A stretch of 64,000 nucleotides of DNA, from the NCBI GenBank assembly GCA_019916065.1, contig CM034243.1:23958147-24022146 (forward strand), in the 5' to 3' direction. The DNA is from Vitellaria paradoxa. Taxonomy: Eukaryota; Streptophyta; Magnoliopsida; Ericales; Sapotaceae. Each line of letters opens with the position of its first letter. The stretch's first letter is position 1. Under the pieces are notes generated by a model, which saw nothing but the letters and a program-made list of their open reading frames with translations, was not told the origin of the DNA and did no database searches. A program made the translations under genes and the position numbers. Below are positions 32,601 to 40,756 of the stretch, in pieces.

Positions 32601-33207
32601 TCTCCTGAATTTAAAAAAAAGCCAACAAGGGTGGTTCATGAATATTCTGGTTTAGTTGTGATGTGTAAAAGACCCATGTTTTAGGTTTGAGTTTCAGATA
32701 AATATGCTTTTTGCACGTGTTATTATCTCTGCATGATGGAACCGAATTTTGCATGATTTGCTGATTCTGCAAGTGAAACACATGTTTTACCTAATTTGAC
32801 ATGATCTGCTGATTTTGCAAGTAAAACACATTTTTCACATCTTTTCTCTTCTCTAGCCACCAATTGGAATGAAACGCGTTAAAGAGCTTGGTGTGTGGCT
32901 TAGAAAAGAATTCCATGTCCGTGGCAACAGTTGGGATTCGAGCTCTGTAGACATTGCCGCTGCAGGTCTTGGTTGGGTAGCTATTGGACTTAAAGGAGAG
33001 GCTTTGCTAGGAGTTTGGACTTATGACGGAGTTGATGTTACTCTTCGCAGTTCTTTGATTCCCCACAGAGCACAGAATTTTGAAGTTGCAGGGTTCACGG
33101 TTTCAAAAATTGTCTCCAAGGCTGATCGAGTTTCAAATAAGTTTCCGCACCCAAGTGGAAAAAAGCAGCATAGTGAATCGGAAGAAGAACTGTCTGCTGC
33201 AGCATAA
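7405..33207 (+). CDS. BPG2-like circularly permuted GTPase, plastid-type (3 exons)
   Basis: Exons 7405-8643, 31373-31540 and 32857-33207 join in phase 0 to give 585 aa. The product belongs to the YqeH/NOA1/BPG2 family, whose members act in organelle ribosome assembly. The N-terminus (about 1-80) is rich in Ser, Thr, Leu and Lys and poor in acidic residues, as in a transit peptide. A split zinc-finger motif follows: CPGC at 91-94 and CARC at 169-172. The GTPase motifs are in permuted order: G4 TKID 261-264, G5-like SAL 298-300, G1 GAQNAGKST 326-334, G2 PGTT 356-359, G3 DTPG 377-380. All key residues are present, so the gene looks functional. The wording of the zinc-finger region resembles the BPG2-like subgroup more than NOA1; that choice is an inference. 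Intron 1 is 22,729 bp and full of retroelements; intron 2 is 1,316 bp. Confidence 0.88.
8644..10584 (+). other. 5' part of GTPase intron 1
   Basis: Non-coding. 8905-9060 has repeated 'ggaatg' words in both orientations (gttggaatggaataagcatttccattc), as in small MITEs. 9105-9345 is the GGT-rich minisatellite. 9690-9740 (ctcaacacacctcccatatg) resembles a segment in MTP intron 4 near 52690. 10340-10540 is AT-rich filler. Confidence 0.6.
9105..9345. repeat. GGT/GGTGG-rich minisatellite
   Basis: About 240 bp composed almost entirely of GGT, GGTGG and GTGATG words on the plus strand. Many runs of two to four Gs could form G-quadruplexes in the sense pre-mRNA. The long open frames on both strands are a by-product of the repeat composition and are not genes. 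Confidence 0.75.
10603..11896 (-). mobile_element. 5'-truncated RTE-clade LINE with 18-bp TSD
   Basis: 1,294 bp flanked by an identical 18-bp duplication, tatattatgatatatatt, at 10585-10602 and 11897-11914. On the minus strand it encodes the middle and end of a reverse transcriptase and then a tail reading 'ccgaccccacctagtggg' and repeated 'ttggt' units. The 5' end is truncated inside the RT, as is usual for target-primed reverse transcription. The tail matches that of the SINE at 23672-23843. Confidence 0.88.
11006..11895 (-). pseudogene. RTE LINE reverse transcriptase fragment
   Basis: Reading from the truncated end: [20 protein letters not shown], then [17 protein letters not shown], one in-frame stop (YR*GQ), then an open frame with [28 protein letters not shown] and the catalytic [10 protein letters not shown] motif, then [15 protein letters not shown]. 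The YADD-type active site (FADD) is intact, but the N-terminal endonuclease is missing and there is a stop codon, so it is inactive. RTE assignment comes from the KAYDRVPRE and LGSMVQQDG wording and the tail. Confidence 0.88.
12002..12175. repeat. ~66-bp tandem repeat, three copies
   Basis: Three diverged copies of a unit containing 'attcaaaatatataacat', 'taaaat' and 'ccaaataa.tcaaattc'. It lies in intron 1 between the RTE LINE and the Myb/SANT remnant. The small open frame across it is repetitive and not a gene. Confidence 0.75.
12234..12810 (-). pseudogene. Myb/SANT-like domain protein fragment
   Basis: The minus strand shows an intron-like polypyrimidine tract and acceptor (TTTTCAG at 12811-12817) followed by [19 protein letters not shown] and [10 protein letters not shown]. 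This matches the C-terminal part of plant Myb/SANT-like (Myb_DNA-bind_3, L10-interacting MYB type) domains, which usually carry a 'fGkdrAtG' motif. A TGA breaks the frame just after GEG; the same frame then continues to 12349 with an acidic and Lys-rich region. Such proteins can be host genes or helpers of Harbinger transposons. Here it is a broken fragment inside another gene's intron, antisense to it. Confidence 0.55.
12915..13365 (-). mobile_element. L1-type LINE, 3' segment
   Basis: Downstream half of the L1 split by the chromovirus. On the minus strand it continues [12 protein letters not shown] and then [20 protein letters not shown], the post-catalytic part of a plant L1 reverse transcriptase. 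Stops and frameshifts are frequent. The 3' end near 12915 has no clear poly(A) tail, so the true boundary is unknown. Confidence 0.7.
13366..13743 (-). repeat. 3' LTR of the chromovirus
   Basis: 378 bp, TG...CA ends. By eye about twenty differences from the other LTR (roughly 95% identity), so the insertion is not recent. Contains a GA-rich segment (agagagataagaaggagag). Confidence 0.92.
13773..13925 (-). pseudogene. integrase-fused chromodomain
   Basis: [20 protein letters not shown] followed by [17 protein letters not shown] is a typical C-terminal chromodomain of plant chromoviruses, which targets integration to chromatin. The aromatic/acidic W-(K/I)-W...ATWE core is present. It is the last part of the pol frame before the 3' LTR. 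Confidence 0.85.
13920..15560 (-). pseudogene. chromovirus integrase, interrupted
   Basis: The HHCC zinc domain ([24 protein letters not shown]) and core start ([28 protein letters not shown]) are readable to about 15040. About 340 bp of foreign DNA interrupt the core at 14700-15040. It resumes with [19 protein letters not shown] and DRD. In the third catalytic region the usual DGQ(T/S)E reads DGQSK, so the catalytic Glu appears to be Lys. The GPY/F-type C-terminal region follows. Confidence 0.85.
14700..15040. other. foreign insert in chromovirus integrase, organelle-like
   Basis: The integrase reads normally up to ITEA on one side and from KEFFNVVV on the other. The intervening ~340 bp are far more GC-rich than the surroundings, with 'ccccctggctccctccggggg' type runs, a hairpin around 'cttcttttttaaagaaaaaagaag' and a palindromic 'gtgctccacatcagtggagcac'. 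This looks like plant mitochondrial intergenic DNA. That origin is recalled similarity, not a search result. The exact edges and any target duplication could not be fixed. Confidence 0.5.
15560..17015 (-). pseudogene. chromovirus reverse transcriptase and RNase H
   Basis: RT begins near 16860 ([17 protein letters not shown]) and has [16 protein letters not shown] and the catalytic FFDDILVYS. Frameshifts lie between 16599 and 16518 and again near 15745. RNase H has [17 protein letters not shown] and YEKELLAL, so its visible acidic residues are kept, then NKAADALSR at the end. Multiple breaks make it inactive. Confidence 0.88.
17043..17450 (-). pseudogene. chromovirus aspartic protease
   Basis: In the same frame as gag after one stop. 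The active-site motif reads [12 protein letters not shown] where the family has DSG(S/T)TH, so the conserved Gly is Asp. [11 protein letters not shown] follows, as is typical of gypsy protease to RT linkers. Confidence 0.82.
17466..18782 (-). pseudogene. chromovirus gag with zinc knuckle
   Basis: One frame from [15 protein letters not shown] at 18782 runs through the capsid-like region ([27 protein letters not shown]) to the zinc knuckle [14 protein letters not shown] at about 17650. It is broken only by isolated in-frame stops near 18380, 17774 and 17733. The N-terminal 60 residues look like a coiled coil. An acidic Glu-rich linker follows the knuckle. Gag normally packages the RNA; this copy cannot give full-length protein. 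Confidence 0.85.
18932..19309 (-). repeat. 5' LTR of the chromovirus
   Basis: 378 bp, same length as the partner at 13366-13743. Read on the minus strand it holds the promoter; a 'tatttatag' stretch in plus orientation (ctataaata on the minus strand) is a plausible TATA region. Confidence 0.92.
19310..22110 (-). mobile_element. L1-type LINE, 5' segment (endonuclease and RT)
   Basis: The ORF2 start is visible on the minus strand at 21564: [13 protein letters not shown], the classic L1 endonuclease beginning. It is followed by [20 protein letters not shown] and SKIDCFL in 21256-20873. Degenerate RT follows: [11 protein letters not shown] at about 19500-19530 (FADD changed to FAND), then the [11 protein letters not shown] and STYLG motifs up to the junction at 19310. 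21600-22110 is probably ORF1 or leader but is too decayed to read. The element is dead. It is continuous in sense with 12915-13365 once the gypsy insertion is removed. Confidence 0.8.
22111..22813 (+). other. intron 1 stretch between L1 and copia
   Basis: No coding signal and no clear repeat structure. It may be original intron sequence or the decayed 5' end of the L1. Confidence 0.5.
22814..22985 (-). repeat. 3' LTR of the intronic copia element
   Basis: 172 bp, ends TG...CA in plus orientation (tgtagaag to agcaagca). It is somewhat longer than its partner at 29968 because of an extra 'tatagaatatatc' segment near the end. Confidence 0.8.
23672..23843 (-). mobile_element. Au-like SINE with 19-bp TSD
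   Basis: 172 bp flanked by identical 19-bp copies of gttagctaggagcttagta at 23653-23671 and 23844-23862. On the minus strand it runs from 'ctccgcctatgttggggtat' through 'ggtcccaagcccgg' (B-box-like, Pol III) and 'aaaggaggagggttg' to the tail 'ccgaccccacctagtggg' and then 'ttggttttgttt'. The internal wording is that of the Au SINE family of angiosperms. The tail is nearly identical to that of the RTE LINE at 10603-11896. It is inserted in the copia RT. Confidence 0.85.
23863..23900 (-). mobile_element. tiny poly(T) retro-insertion next to the SINE
   Basis: The word aggagcttagtatt occurs at 23851-23864 and 23887-23900 and flanks 22 bp consisting of a T run plus gggtaatt. It looks like an extremely truncated, poly(A)-tailed insertion on the minus strand at almost the same target as the SINE. 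Confidence 0.55.
24350..24614 (+). repeat. 5' LTR of the nested gypsy element
   Basis: Starts TGTTAGATC and ends GTTACA directly before the primer site. Contains TATAAATA at about 24510, a plausible TATA box. The left edge rests only on the TG start because there is no partner LTR. Confidence 0.65.
24667..25487 (+). pseudogene. nested gypsy gag
   Basis: [18 protein letters not shown] starts an open frame with a coiled-coil-like N-terminus and the capsid start ([19 protein letters not shown]). A stop and frame change near 25093 leads to [20 protein letters not shown], continuing to 25487. Confidence 0.85.
25491..26330 (+). pseudogene. nested gypsy zinc knuckle and protease
   Basis: Zinc knuckle [14 protein letters not shown], an acidic linker, then protease [12 protein letters not shown] with the catalytic DSG intact (unlike the other gypsy copy). 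A stop near 25981 precedes [20 protein letters not shown]. Confidence 0.85.
26331..27764 (+). pseudogene. nested gypsy RT and RNase H
   Basis: RT motifs: [20 protein letters not shown], an in-frame TGA at about 26568, then [30 protein letters not shown] and the catalytic FFDDILVYS. RNase H reads [14 protein letters not shown] where ETDA is usual, so the first catalytic Asp appears to be Asn. [20 protein letters not shown] and [10 protein letters not shown] follow. Confidence 0.88.
27765..28676 (+). pseudogene. nested gypsy integrase, truncated
   Basis: Zinc domain remnant ([22 protein letters not shown]), then the core [33 protein letters not shown] and, after a stop at 28314, [16 protein letters not shown]. 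All three acidic core residues seem present. It ends at YYVDSERKE, where copia gag sequence begins on the other strand. Confidence 0.85.
28677..29220 (-). pseudogene. copia gag remnant
   Basis: Begins [20 protein letters not shown] at 29220 and continues through [17 protein letters not shown] and an in-frame stop near 28986 to [18 protein letters not shown] at about 28680. There the gypsy sequence takes over. This is the UBN2/retrotransposon-gag type found in copia elements. Confidence 0.8.
29221..29967 (-). other. copia 5' leader
   Basis: Non-coding leader between the 5' LTR and gag. It is rich in 'gatcaacgat' and 'cgacgatc' words in several loosely repeated units, and has a near-duplicate block (gagatc(c/t)(a/g)atttcagttcttgaaat, around 29726 and 29853). 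Confidence 0.6.
29968..30125 (-). repeat. 5' LTR of the intronic copia element
   Basis: 158 bp, begins tgtaaaattgtgtacag directly after the primer-site sequence. Clearly related to 22814-22985 but diverged, so the insertion is old. Confidence 0.8.
30131..31372 (+). other. 3' part of GTPase intron 1
   Basis: Non-coding. Contains a tandem duplication of about 143 bp at 30732-31005 built around 'gacagagtactgttcc', 'gatgtttttattaatat' and 'gatgggtc'. It ends at the acceptor TTCATTGCAG (31363-31372). Confidence 0.65.
31373..31540 (+). CDS. GTPase gene exon 2 (56 aa)
   Basis: Acceptor TTGCAG|GCAGGACAT and donor TTACAG|GTATGG. Encodes [18 protein letters not shown] and onward, the segment after the G domain that in this family links it to the C-terminal RNA-binding-like domain. 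168 bp is an exact multiple of three, so the frame is kept across the very large intron. Confidence 0.88.
31541..32856 (+). other. GTPase intron 2
   Basis: AT-rich, non-coding. A near-duplicate block of about 70 bp lies at 32751-32832 (gctgatt(c/t)tgcaagt(a/g)aaacacat twice). Polypyrimidine tract and acceptor CTTTTCTCTTCTCTAG at 32841-32856. Confidence 0.7.
32857..33207 (+). CDS. GTPase gene exon 3 (116 aa and stop)
   Basis: Acceptor TTCTCTAG|CCACCAATT. Encodes [19 protein letters not shown] and onward, including [13 protein letters not shown], a conserved-looking C-terminal domain of the family. It ends in a Ser/Glu/Ala-rich tail before TAA at 33205-33207. Confidence 0.88.
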   Translation, partial: PPIGMKRVKELGVWLRKEFHVRGNSWDSSSVDIAAAGLGWVAIGLKGEALLGVWTYDGVDVTLRSSLIPHRAQNFEVAGFTVSKIVSKADRVSNKFPHPSGKKQHSESEEELSAAA

Positions 33208-33830
33208 TTGTAATTTGTAGACGATTGCTAGTCAAATTGTTTCTGTAGTTGGCAGACTTGGTGAATGAGGAAGAATGTGAAAATTACCTTCCAACTGATA
33301 CGGAGATCTTTGATTCTAACAAAGAGGTAAAGGAAGCTACTGTCTCTTCTTTTAAGGCATGGATGCACGGAGCTGATTAAAGTGGGAATGATGTCTAGTG
33401 CTGCTTCTCATCCAGAAGCACGCAGGAAATCTGATTTGGATGAGATCTTTTCATCCCAACCGTCCAGACAAAGAATTGCGATTGATTACACAGCCATAAC
33501 AACAGCAGCAAGGCTATTTGCTGATCTAGAAGTCCCTCACCTTCTTGAAGTAAAAAAATTTTAGCCAGTTACGCGCCCATTTGAACAGACAGTGTGGTTG
33601 TAGCATTACTTTGTGGCTCTACCATGTCTTTTCGTGGATGTTCTTCATTGAATTTGTCTTTGGATTTTCTTCTCACTAGAGTTTCAGGGGGAGAATTTTT
33701 TTGCTAGTTTTGCTTGCGGAGTTATGGGTATGATCCTTTTAGTACTTCTGAGAAATTTATGTATTTCTTCTCTTGACAATGTACTATGTAGTCTGGAATA
33801 ATAAAATGTATTTATATGGATTCCCAGTAA
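33208..33830 (+). other. probable 3' UTR of the GTPase gene, with coding-like stretch
   Basis: AATAAA occurs at 33800-33805, a reasonable poly(A) signal. Within this stretch 33249-33380 reads as 43 sense codons then TAA (LADLVNEEECENYLPTDTEI and onward to FKAWMHGAD), directly after an acceptor-like TTTCTGTAG. An overlapping frame 33382-33564 gives 60 aa (SDLDEIFSSQPSRQRIAIDY inside). Composition looks protein-like, but I do not recognise it. Confidence 0.5.
33800..33805 (+). terminator. AATAAA poly(A) signal
   Basis: Consensus hexamer 593 bp after the GTPase stop codon, in T-rich surroundings (ATAAAATGTATTT). It is the best 3'-end candidate. Confidence 0.5.
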
Positions 33831-35190
33831 TCAGATGTTTGAGTTGTAGTGGTGTCTAACGAACAGGAACTTTGGGGAGGCTTTTGCCCCCAAGCATTTA
33901 TTTATTTCCCAACCCATTCACTGCCTGGAGGCGTCATTGCAAACACTGTTGGTACAAGGTTGTCATTTGAAATGGCGTTTTTGTTTTCACAAAAATTAAT
34001 CCAAAAATGTCGTGAAGTAAAACCATTTTAAAGTTGGAACCACGACTATAAAGTCCTTTAACAACAACATCTTTGAATTTAACTCAATATCTACTTCGAT
34101 CGGTGTTCTACCAAGTGTCCTCCGTGGGTCTTTTTCATTTGGACATTTTCCAAGCCTAAATTTCTGATCGACATTTATACACCACACGTATAAGATAGAG
34201 AGGGGGGGGGGGGGGGGAGAGAGAGAGAGATCAAATCAATTTAATTTATATGGGAAAAGGGGTGGTTATCACTTTTGATGTTAGTAGTACGGAATTAAAA
34301 TTGTGAAGCGTCTGATTAAATAAAATTCTTCAATTTATTTTTGTTGTGAATCTTGTCTGATTTTGATCAAGTTACTCATAATTTAAAGAATATTTAGAAT
34401 AATAAAAAATTAAATTTATTTTTATTGTGAATCTTATTTGATTTTGATCAAATTACTCATAATTTAAAAAATATTTAAAATAATAAAAAATAATATAAAA
34501 TAAAATAATTTATAAGATCATAATTCATATTATTAAAATATGACTTAAAAAACATGAATTTACCATACCTGCGAAAAGACAACCTCGTGTCAGATTTCTA
34601 TGGCCTTTTTGTGCTTATTCGCTTTCTTGCCTCACGCTGACGCAGCCGTAGATTGAGCCCTGGAAGTCCTCCCCTCGCGGCTCCTTGCGTTGATATTCGA
34701 GGAAAAGTAGCTCTCGACACCCAAGTGTAAATTTAATTACGAGTGTGTTTAATTTATAAAATATTATTTAAAAATTTCAATAATTTTTTAAAATTATTTA
34801 TTTTTTATCTTATTACATAAGTTATGAATACATAAATTATTTTACTTTATCTTATTTTATCTCACATACTTACAGTATTCTAAATAAAATTAATATTAAA
34901 TTTCTTATATATTAAAACTTTAGATAAAAAGTTTTAATAAAAAAAATTATGATAATTTGTGAGTTTTAATTTTATTAAAAAGTTTTAAACGTGGCAGCTA
35001 TCACACATATTTTAGGGTCTCTCTCTCCCTAATTAATTTTTAATAAGTACTATAAAAAAACACAAATTATGATGATTTAATTTGTAAGATTCAACTTCTT
35101 AAAAATCATAATTAGAAGGTTCAATTTTCTAGAAATTATAATTGGATGGAATAATTGATCCCCACTTTTGACATATAGTGAAATTTTAAA
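33831..35190. other. intergenic, no gene seen
   Basis: Contains a 16-G run plus (AG)n at 34202-34230, two similar AT-rich blocks at about 34345 and 34420 (gtgaatctt.t(c/t)tgattttgatcaa), and a distinctly GC-richer patch at 34571-34740 without an open frame of note. Confidence 0.6.
34202..34230. repeat. poly(G) run followed by (AG)n
   Basis: Sixteen consecutive Gs then AG repeats, about 370 bp beyond the presumed GTPase 3' end. Run length is prone to sequencing error. Confidence 0.8.
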
Positions 35191-36318
35191 GGTGGGGGGA
35201 TATTGGCACTCCAAAAATTTCTCCCACTCCTTGTCATTTTTTTGTTCTTATAGAATTACAAAACTAACTTTGTAATAGATATCAATTAATACAAAACACA
35301 TTAAATACCATAATTATCCTCCCTTTCTCTTTATTATTACAAAATCAACATTTTTCACTTTTCACTTTTCTATAATATCCTCCACTTTTATTAATTTGTA
35401 TGTTAAATTAATAATTTACTGTTAATGATAATTTCATGAGATTGTGTGAGAGAGTTTTTTTTAGTAGTTTTTTTCTTTTTTAAATTAGCTTTGTAAATAC
35501 ATCTTTGAAGTTTATTTTATCAAAAATCAAAGAATAAAATAAACAATTATTATTTTTAATTGATGCAAAGTAAGTTATTATAATCGTTAATCAATTCGTA
35601 CACTAATCAAAACAACTTAAATAAAGATAAATCAAATTGAAATTTAGATCTTAACATTCATTCTCAAAATCAACCACAATTAAGTAAAAAAAAAAAAAAA
35701 AATGGCACTACTCAAAACAGTTCAACATTTTTAACAAAAATCTTTTATAAATTACCAAGGAAAAAAAAAGCTTAATAGATAAAAAAACCCTAATAAAGTA
35801 ATAGCATATACACTAATAAAAAAATAAAGAAATATTACATGTAATTTTTTTTCATATTGTTTTGTCAAGAAATCAATCACATGAAAGGAAAAAATTTACA
35901 AAAATTAATAGTTACTTTACTATTTGAGAGATTTGATAATTCATAATAATATAAAATTTGTTCTATATTACTTATACAAAAAAAATAATCATATCTAAAA
36001 GCTACGCTTCAGCAAAAACATTTTCAACAGTGTTTCATTTAAAGTTTAATGAATCAAATAGGAATATATACAAGTAAAAGTATACATGAGATTACGAGAG
36101 ATGTAGTTACAAAAAAAGTAAAAAATAAAGTTACAGAAAAGTAAAAAATTGACGATGTTGATTTTATAATAATTAATAAAAAGATAGAGTAATTACGGTA
36201 TTTAAGATGTTTTGTATTAATTATTCTCTATTAATTACAAGGCTAGTTTTGTAATTCTGTAGAGCAAAAAAATTGTAAGGAGTGGGGAAGTTTTTAAAAG
36301 GGTGCCAATATTCCCACC
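35191..36318. mobile_element. long-TIR non-autonomous DNA element, 1,128 bp
   Basis: The left end GGTGGGGGGATATTGGCACTCC and the right end GGTGCCAATATTCCCACC are inverted copies. The inverted similarity continues for over 150 bp (for example ctcccactccttgtca against gtaaggagtgggg, and gaattacaaaacta against tagttttgtaattc). No transposase frame was found. A clear target duplication was not established; the flanks 'attttaaa' and 'taaatttaaa' are only similar. Confidence 0.7.
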
Positions 36319-38521
36319 TAAATTTAAAATGCCTTAATCGTTTTATGGGATAGATGATAGTGAGATCTGCTAAAATAAAAATTAAGAGGGAAGTTAAAAA
36401 TATAAAAATAATTTCAATCGTTGAATGAAAGAAAAAATAATTCTTAACCCGTAAATCTTAATTTATGAGAGAGATATTTTTAAAAACTATCATGTTTTAT
36501 TATAGAGATATCCTCCCTTAGTATCAACAAAACAAAGGGCTATTTAGAGATAAAAGGGGGGGAGGAAGAAGCATGCTTCTTTTATTTTAAAAATGTTTTA
36601 ATGGTTGCTTGGTATGCTAGGTAATTAAGAGAGGTAGTGAGGTTGAATAGTTATATTGCTTGACTTATAATTGTGTAGTTTAGCCTTTTGATTTGGGTGA
36701 TTGACAGTTTGATATCAGCTCGAGAACTACGAGATTAAAATTTAACGGTTTAGGTACATTCATGTCATTTTAAAATTAAAAATAAGTAAATAATTTTGTA
36801 TAATTCTGACTTAAATATGTAAATGCATTTATATAATCCTAAAACTTCAGTGTCACCGAGCTGATATTAAAGCCTTCTTTTTTTACTACCAATCACACCT
36901 TGGCCTCCAACACTTTGAAAGGTACATGGAAGGTGACATTTATAACCACACAAACAGCTCCCGTTCCCCCTATGTGGAAGATTGATATATGTTACATATA
37001 GGCACCGTTTGGAGTGCTATAATACTTCAAAAAATTTTATAAAACTCTAACAACCTTTATAACTCACTAAAATTCTCTATCATATTTTTACTTTTCCTGT
37101 CTTTACTAATTTTAAAAAATTTTAATATTTCGCTAAAAAAATAAAAAATTCGTAACGAGATTAATCAAGTGTGAATTTTTTTTTTCATAATCATATTCTT
37201 CGTGTTGAAAGCTTTCAAATGAGTACCATTGTTGCTAATTTATCTCTATTTTTTTAAATCCGTTAGAACGGATTTGAACAAACCGTTTTAACGGTTTATC
37301 GGTATAGAATCAGTTAGAACGGATTTGGAAGGCCATTCTAACGGTTTTGATATTGTTCAGAGAGAAAAAAAAAGTATTTTTTTGAATCTGTTAGAACGGA
37401 TTTGAGAAATTGTTTTAACAGTTTTGGTACTGTTCATCTCCAATCTCCAAAAAATACGATTTGAAAATAAATACCAAACACCTTACTTTACTCCAAATCA
37501 TATTTTTTATTACTCCAAATCACGTTTTTTCTTATTCAAAATAATGTAAGTAGTTGGTAGTCTCTCGACGTGGAAGAGTCATATTATATCTTAAATATAA
37601 TGTCAATAGTTGGTAGTAGTTAGTAGTCCTTTGTCATATCTAAATAAATGGTTGACATGATATAAACCATTGAGAGGGACAGCTCGAAGCTGAGGCATGC
37701 CAGAGGCCCAGCATAACCGATAATAGTGAATTGTTTTTGCTTTTAGACTCTGCTGTTTCAATTAAAAAACAAAAATAATAATAATAAGAGATTCAAAACT
37801 ACTCTCATATTTTATTTGTGATAAAAAATCAGAAAGAAAAAATTGTAAGATTTAAAAATGAAAAATAATTAACATAGAAAATTAATTTATTTATAAATAT
37901 ATTTTTATTTTTTTAATTTATTTGAGTATAAAATCACGTATTTTGTTATTCTATGTTTCTTTTCTCATCTTTTGTCATTTTTATTTTCCTTCTCTACATC
38001 CCCAAAGGCATTCATCCATATTTTAATTTTTTAATTTAATTTAATTACTTTTAATTTATCAAATAAATTTTTATATTTTATATTTTCTTAATAAATTCTT
38101 AGTCAAAACATAATTTTAGTAGTTTTCATATAAAATTTAAAATCAAAATAATATAAAAGTAACAAGTCAACAATGAAATGGTCAGACTAACAAGCACCTG
38201 AAGCATCAAAAGGCCCCTAGTCTCAGATTCTAAATCAGAGAAAAAGAATTTACCCCCAGCTCTTTGGTTATATTAATTGTGATCTTTCTAGTAAAAAAAT
38301 AAAAATAAAATTAAAGGGTCTGGATATTAATGAATTACATTTTAAAATTATAAGCAACCAACTTATTAAGTAAACTCTTTTTATACATTTATATATATAT
38401 ATATTAATTTTTTTGCCTTACACCTAAATCAAATGCATGAATGCGAAAGGAAGTGAGGTCACTGTATTTTAAAGGGTAAGGTCGATGTCACTACAACTCC
38501 GGTCCCCTCTCTCTCTATCTC

Positions 38522-38553
<32 letters not shown>

Positions 38554-39882
38554 GGCCGGCTCTGACTTGTCAACTAGACAAATTAAATAATATGTTTGAA
38601 GTTGTATAAAATTATATAAAATAGTAAAAATTAATTTATCATATTTTGTACAGTGAGTAGAGAATTTAAATTTTATTATATCGTAATTTGTGCTTATAAA
38701 ATTTTATATTATTTTGTATTGAGTCAAAATGTGGCCAAAATTAGCTCAGCCAAAGGCAAGACTCATACCAAGAACTGAAAGTCTGCATGTCCAATGCGTG
38801 TGATTTTTATTAAATTTTTTATTTTGAATAAAATAAAAATTATAAGAAAATATTTGTATAATTTAATTAAGGATATAAAAATAAAAGAAATGTAGTGGCT
38901 GAAATTTTATAATTTATGAAGTGATTTAATTAGGTATAAATTTTAAAAATTATTCAATTTAACATAAAAATTTGACGAGAAATTGAAAAGTATTTTAATA
39001 AACTACAAAACTTGCCCCCCATTTAAAAAAAAAATGAGTAGATTATAACTAATGTGTGAGAGGACTTTAAAGTGCATGTACAAAGTGACCCATGTCAATT
39101 AGTCAGAGAGGGTGATTTAATTGTCACAAATTAAAATAGACTACTCATCATTCACACGAAAATCTATGTATATCTAATCCCCCCAATAATTGAGACATCA
39201 GGCTGTCATTGGATTATTGGGATTAGGGGCTCTGTTCTGTAGTGAATTTTATTCTGGACTGAACTTTGAGTAATTTTTTTTTTTCTTTTGGATAATTTAA
39301 GGTATTTGTGTTAATTTACGCACATCTCAATTAATTTTTTAGATTCTGAAATTAATATTCGGATAAGCACTCCAACAATCTTACGAAAACTCGAATTAAT
39401 GATTTTCAGAAAGTAAATTTAAAATGTTACCGGTTAAGATACTATTCAGAGTTAACTTTAAATAAATTCATTTCTTACGTAAACATATTATGTGTATATC
39501 CTATGGTAAGTACATTAGTCCGTTGATTGAAAATATCCAATGTAACTTTTGTAGGTAAAGACTTCGATTCGGATCACCATATCATCGAATCTTTTATTAC
39601 TGAATCTCGTACCCTTTACATTTTTCTGTGCTAAACTTGACTTAATATGATTACTCTTCGATTATAATAATGTTGCTGTGGTATCATTTTGGTAGAAAAA
39701 TTTTAAATATTTTCTTAGCCATTGCTTGTTAACCATTTAAATTGAACTTTAAAAAATAAATAAATAAACAAACCGTATAATGCATTGACCGCTTGGTGGA
39801 GTTAAGCAGCCTCCATGACCCCGCCGAAAGATTAACGGAGAAAGGGAGAAAGCAAGTATCGCTAGTTATTTGCAAGAAATAT

Positions 39883-39914
<32 letters not shown>

Positions 39915-40756
39915 GTATGTATGAAGAGCATAATCCATGGCTTTAGCAGCAACTGCTTTTTGACCAGCCACCCATTTATTTCTCACTAGCTGCAGTACAG
40001 ATTCATTGTAATTCTTTTTTTTTTGTTTTTTTTTCATTAGCAGATAAAAGAAATTTTACATTAATTATATTTAGCTTGAATTTCTTGGAGTAAATAATAA
40101 TAATAAAGTTGTATTGAGAAGCTATAAATTTAATGTGTTTTAAACTTTTAGTCAACCTTAGAAAATCAAAAAATATATATTAATAAATATTTTTAGAAAT
40201 AAACGTTGTGTCTAACAAACCTAAAATTCAAAAATTCGATAAAAGCCTTATATTATATTTGGAACATAGGAAAAAGAAAAGTGTAATAAGAAATAAAACT
40301 ATTAGTTTTTGCTATTTTGTTGTATTTTACGAAGCAGAATTTAGATTTTTTTAGAGAAATATTTATTAATTATCTGCTCATTTTTCTAGATAAATGAAAG
40401 AAAATGAAATAAATTTGAATTTTTAACTTCATTTTGCTTTTCTTTATGTTCCTTTACTTTTCTTTTTTACACAAATTTATGATCCAACCATAGTTTTAGA
40501 GACTGTTTGGCTCACCAACACAAAACAAGAAAAACTCCAACTTTTACAAAAAAATTTTTAACTTTTTATAATTTTTATCAACTTTCTTCAATTTTTATAA
40601 TTTTTTACCAAACACCCAATTAAAAGTGCCACACATCAATTCATGGTGCACAATTACACTATTTTTTTTTTTGGGAGATTTTTTGTGATGCCAAATTGCT
40701 CCTTAATTGGAAAAAGAAAATAATAATAATAGTAGTAATAATAATAATAATAATAA
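36319..40756. other. AT-rich intergenic DNA, no gene seen
   Basis: Contains an element-like block at 37008-37530 that begins 'caccgtttggagtgct', ends near 'actccaaatcacg', and holds three copies of 'gttagaacggatttg'. Also a (CT)n run at 38507-38553, a (TA)n run at about 39880-39903, and a MITE-like block at about 40500-40640 (ctgtttggctcaccaa to ttttaccaaacaccc). Short frames are all low-complexity. Confidence 0.55.
38507..38553. repeat. (CT)n microsatellite
   Basis: CT repeat with two interruptions (ctat, ctgt). Followed by a small GC patch, cggccggctctg. No gene follows within several kb. Confidence 0.85.
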
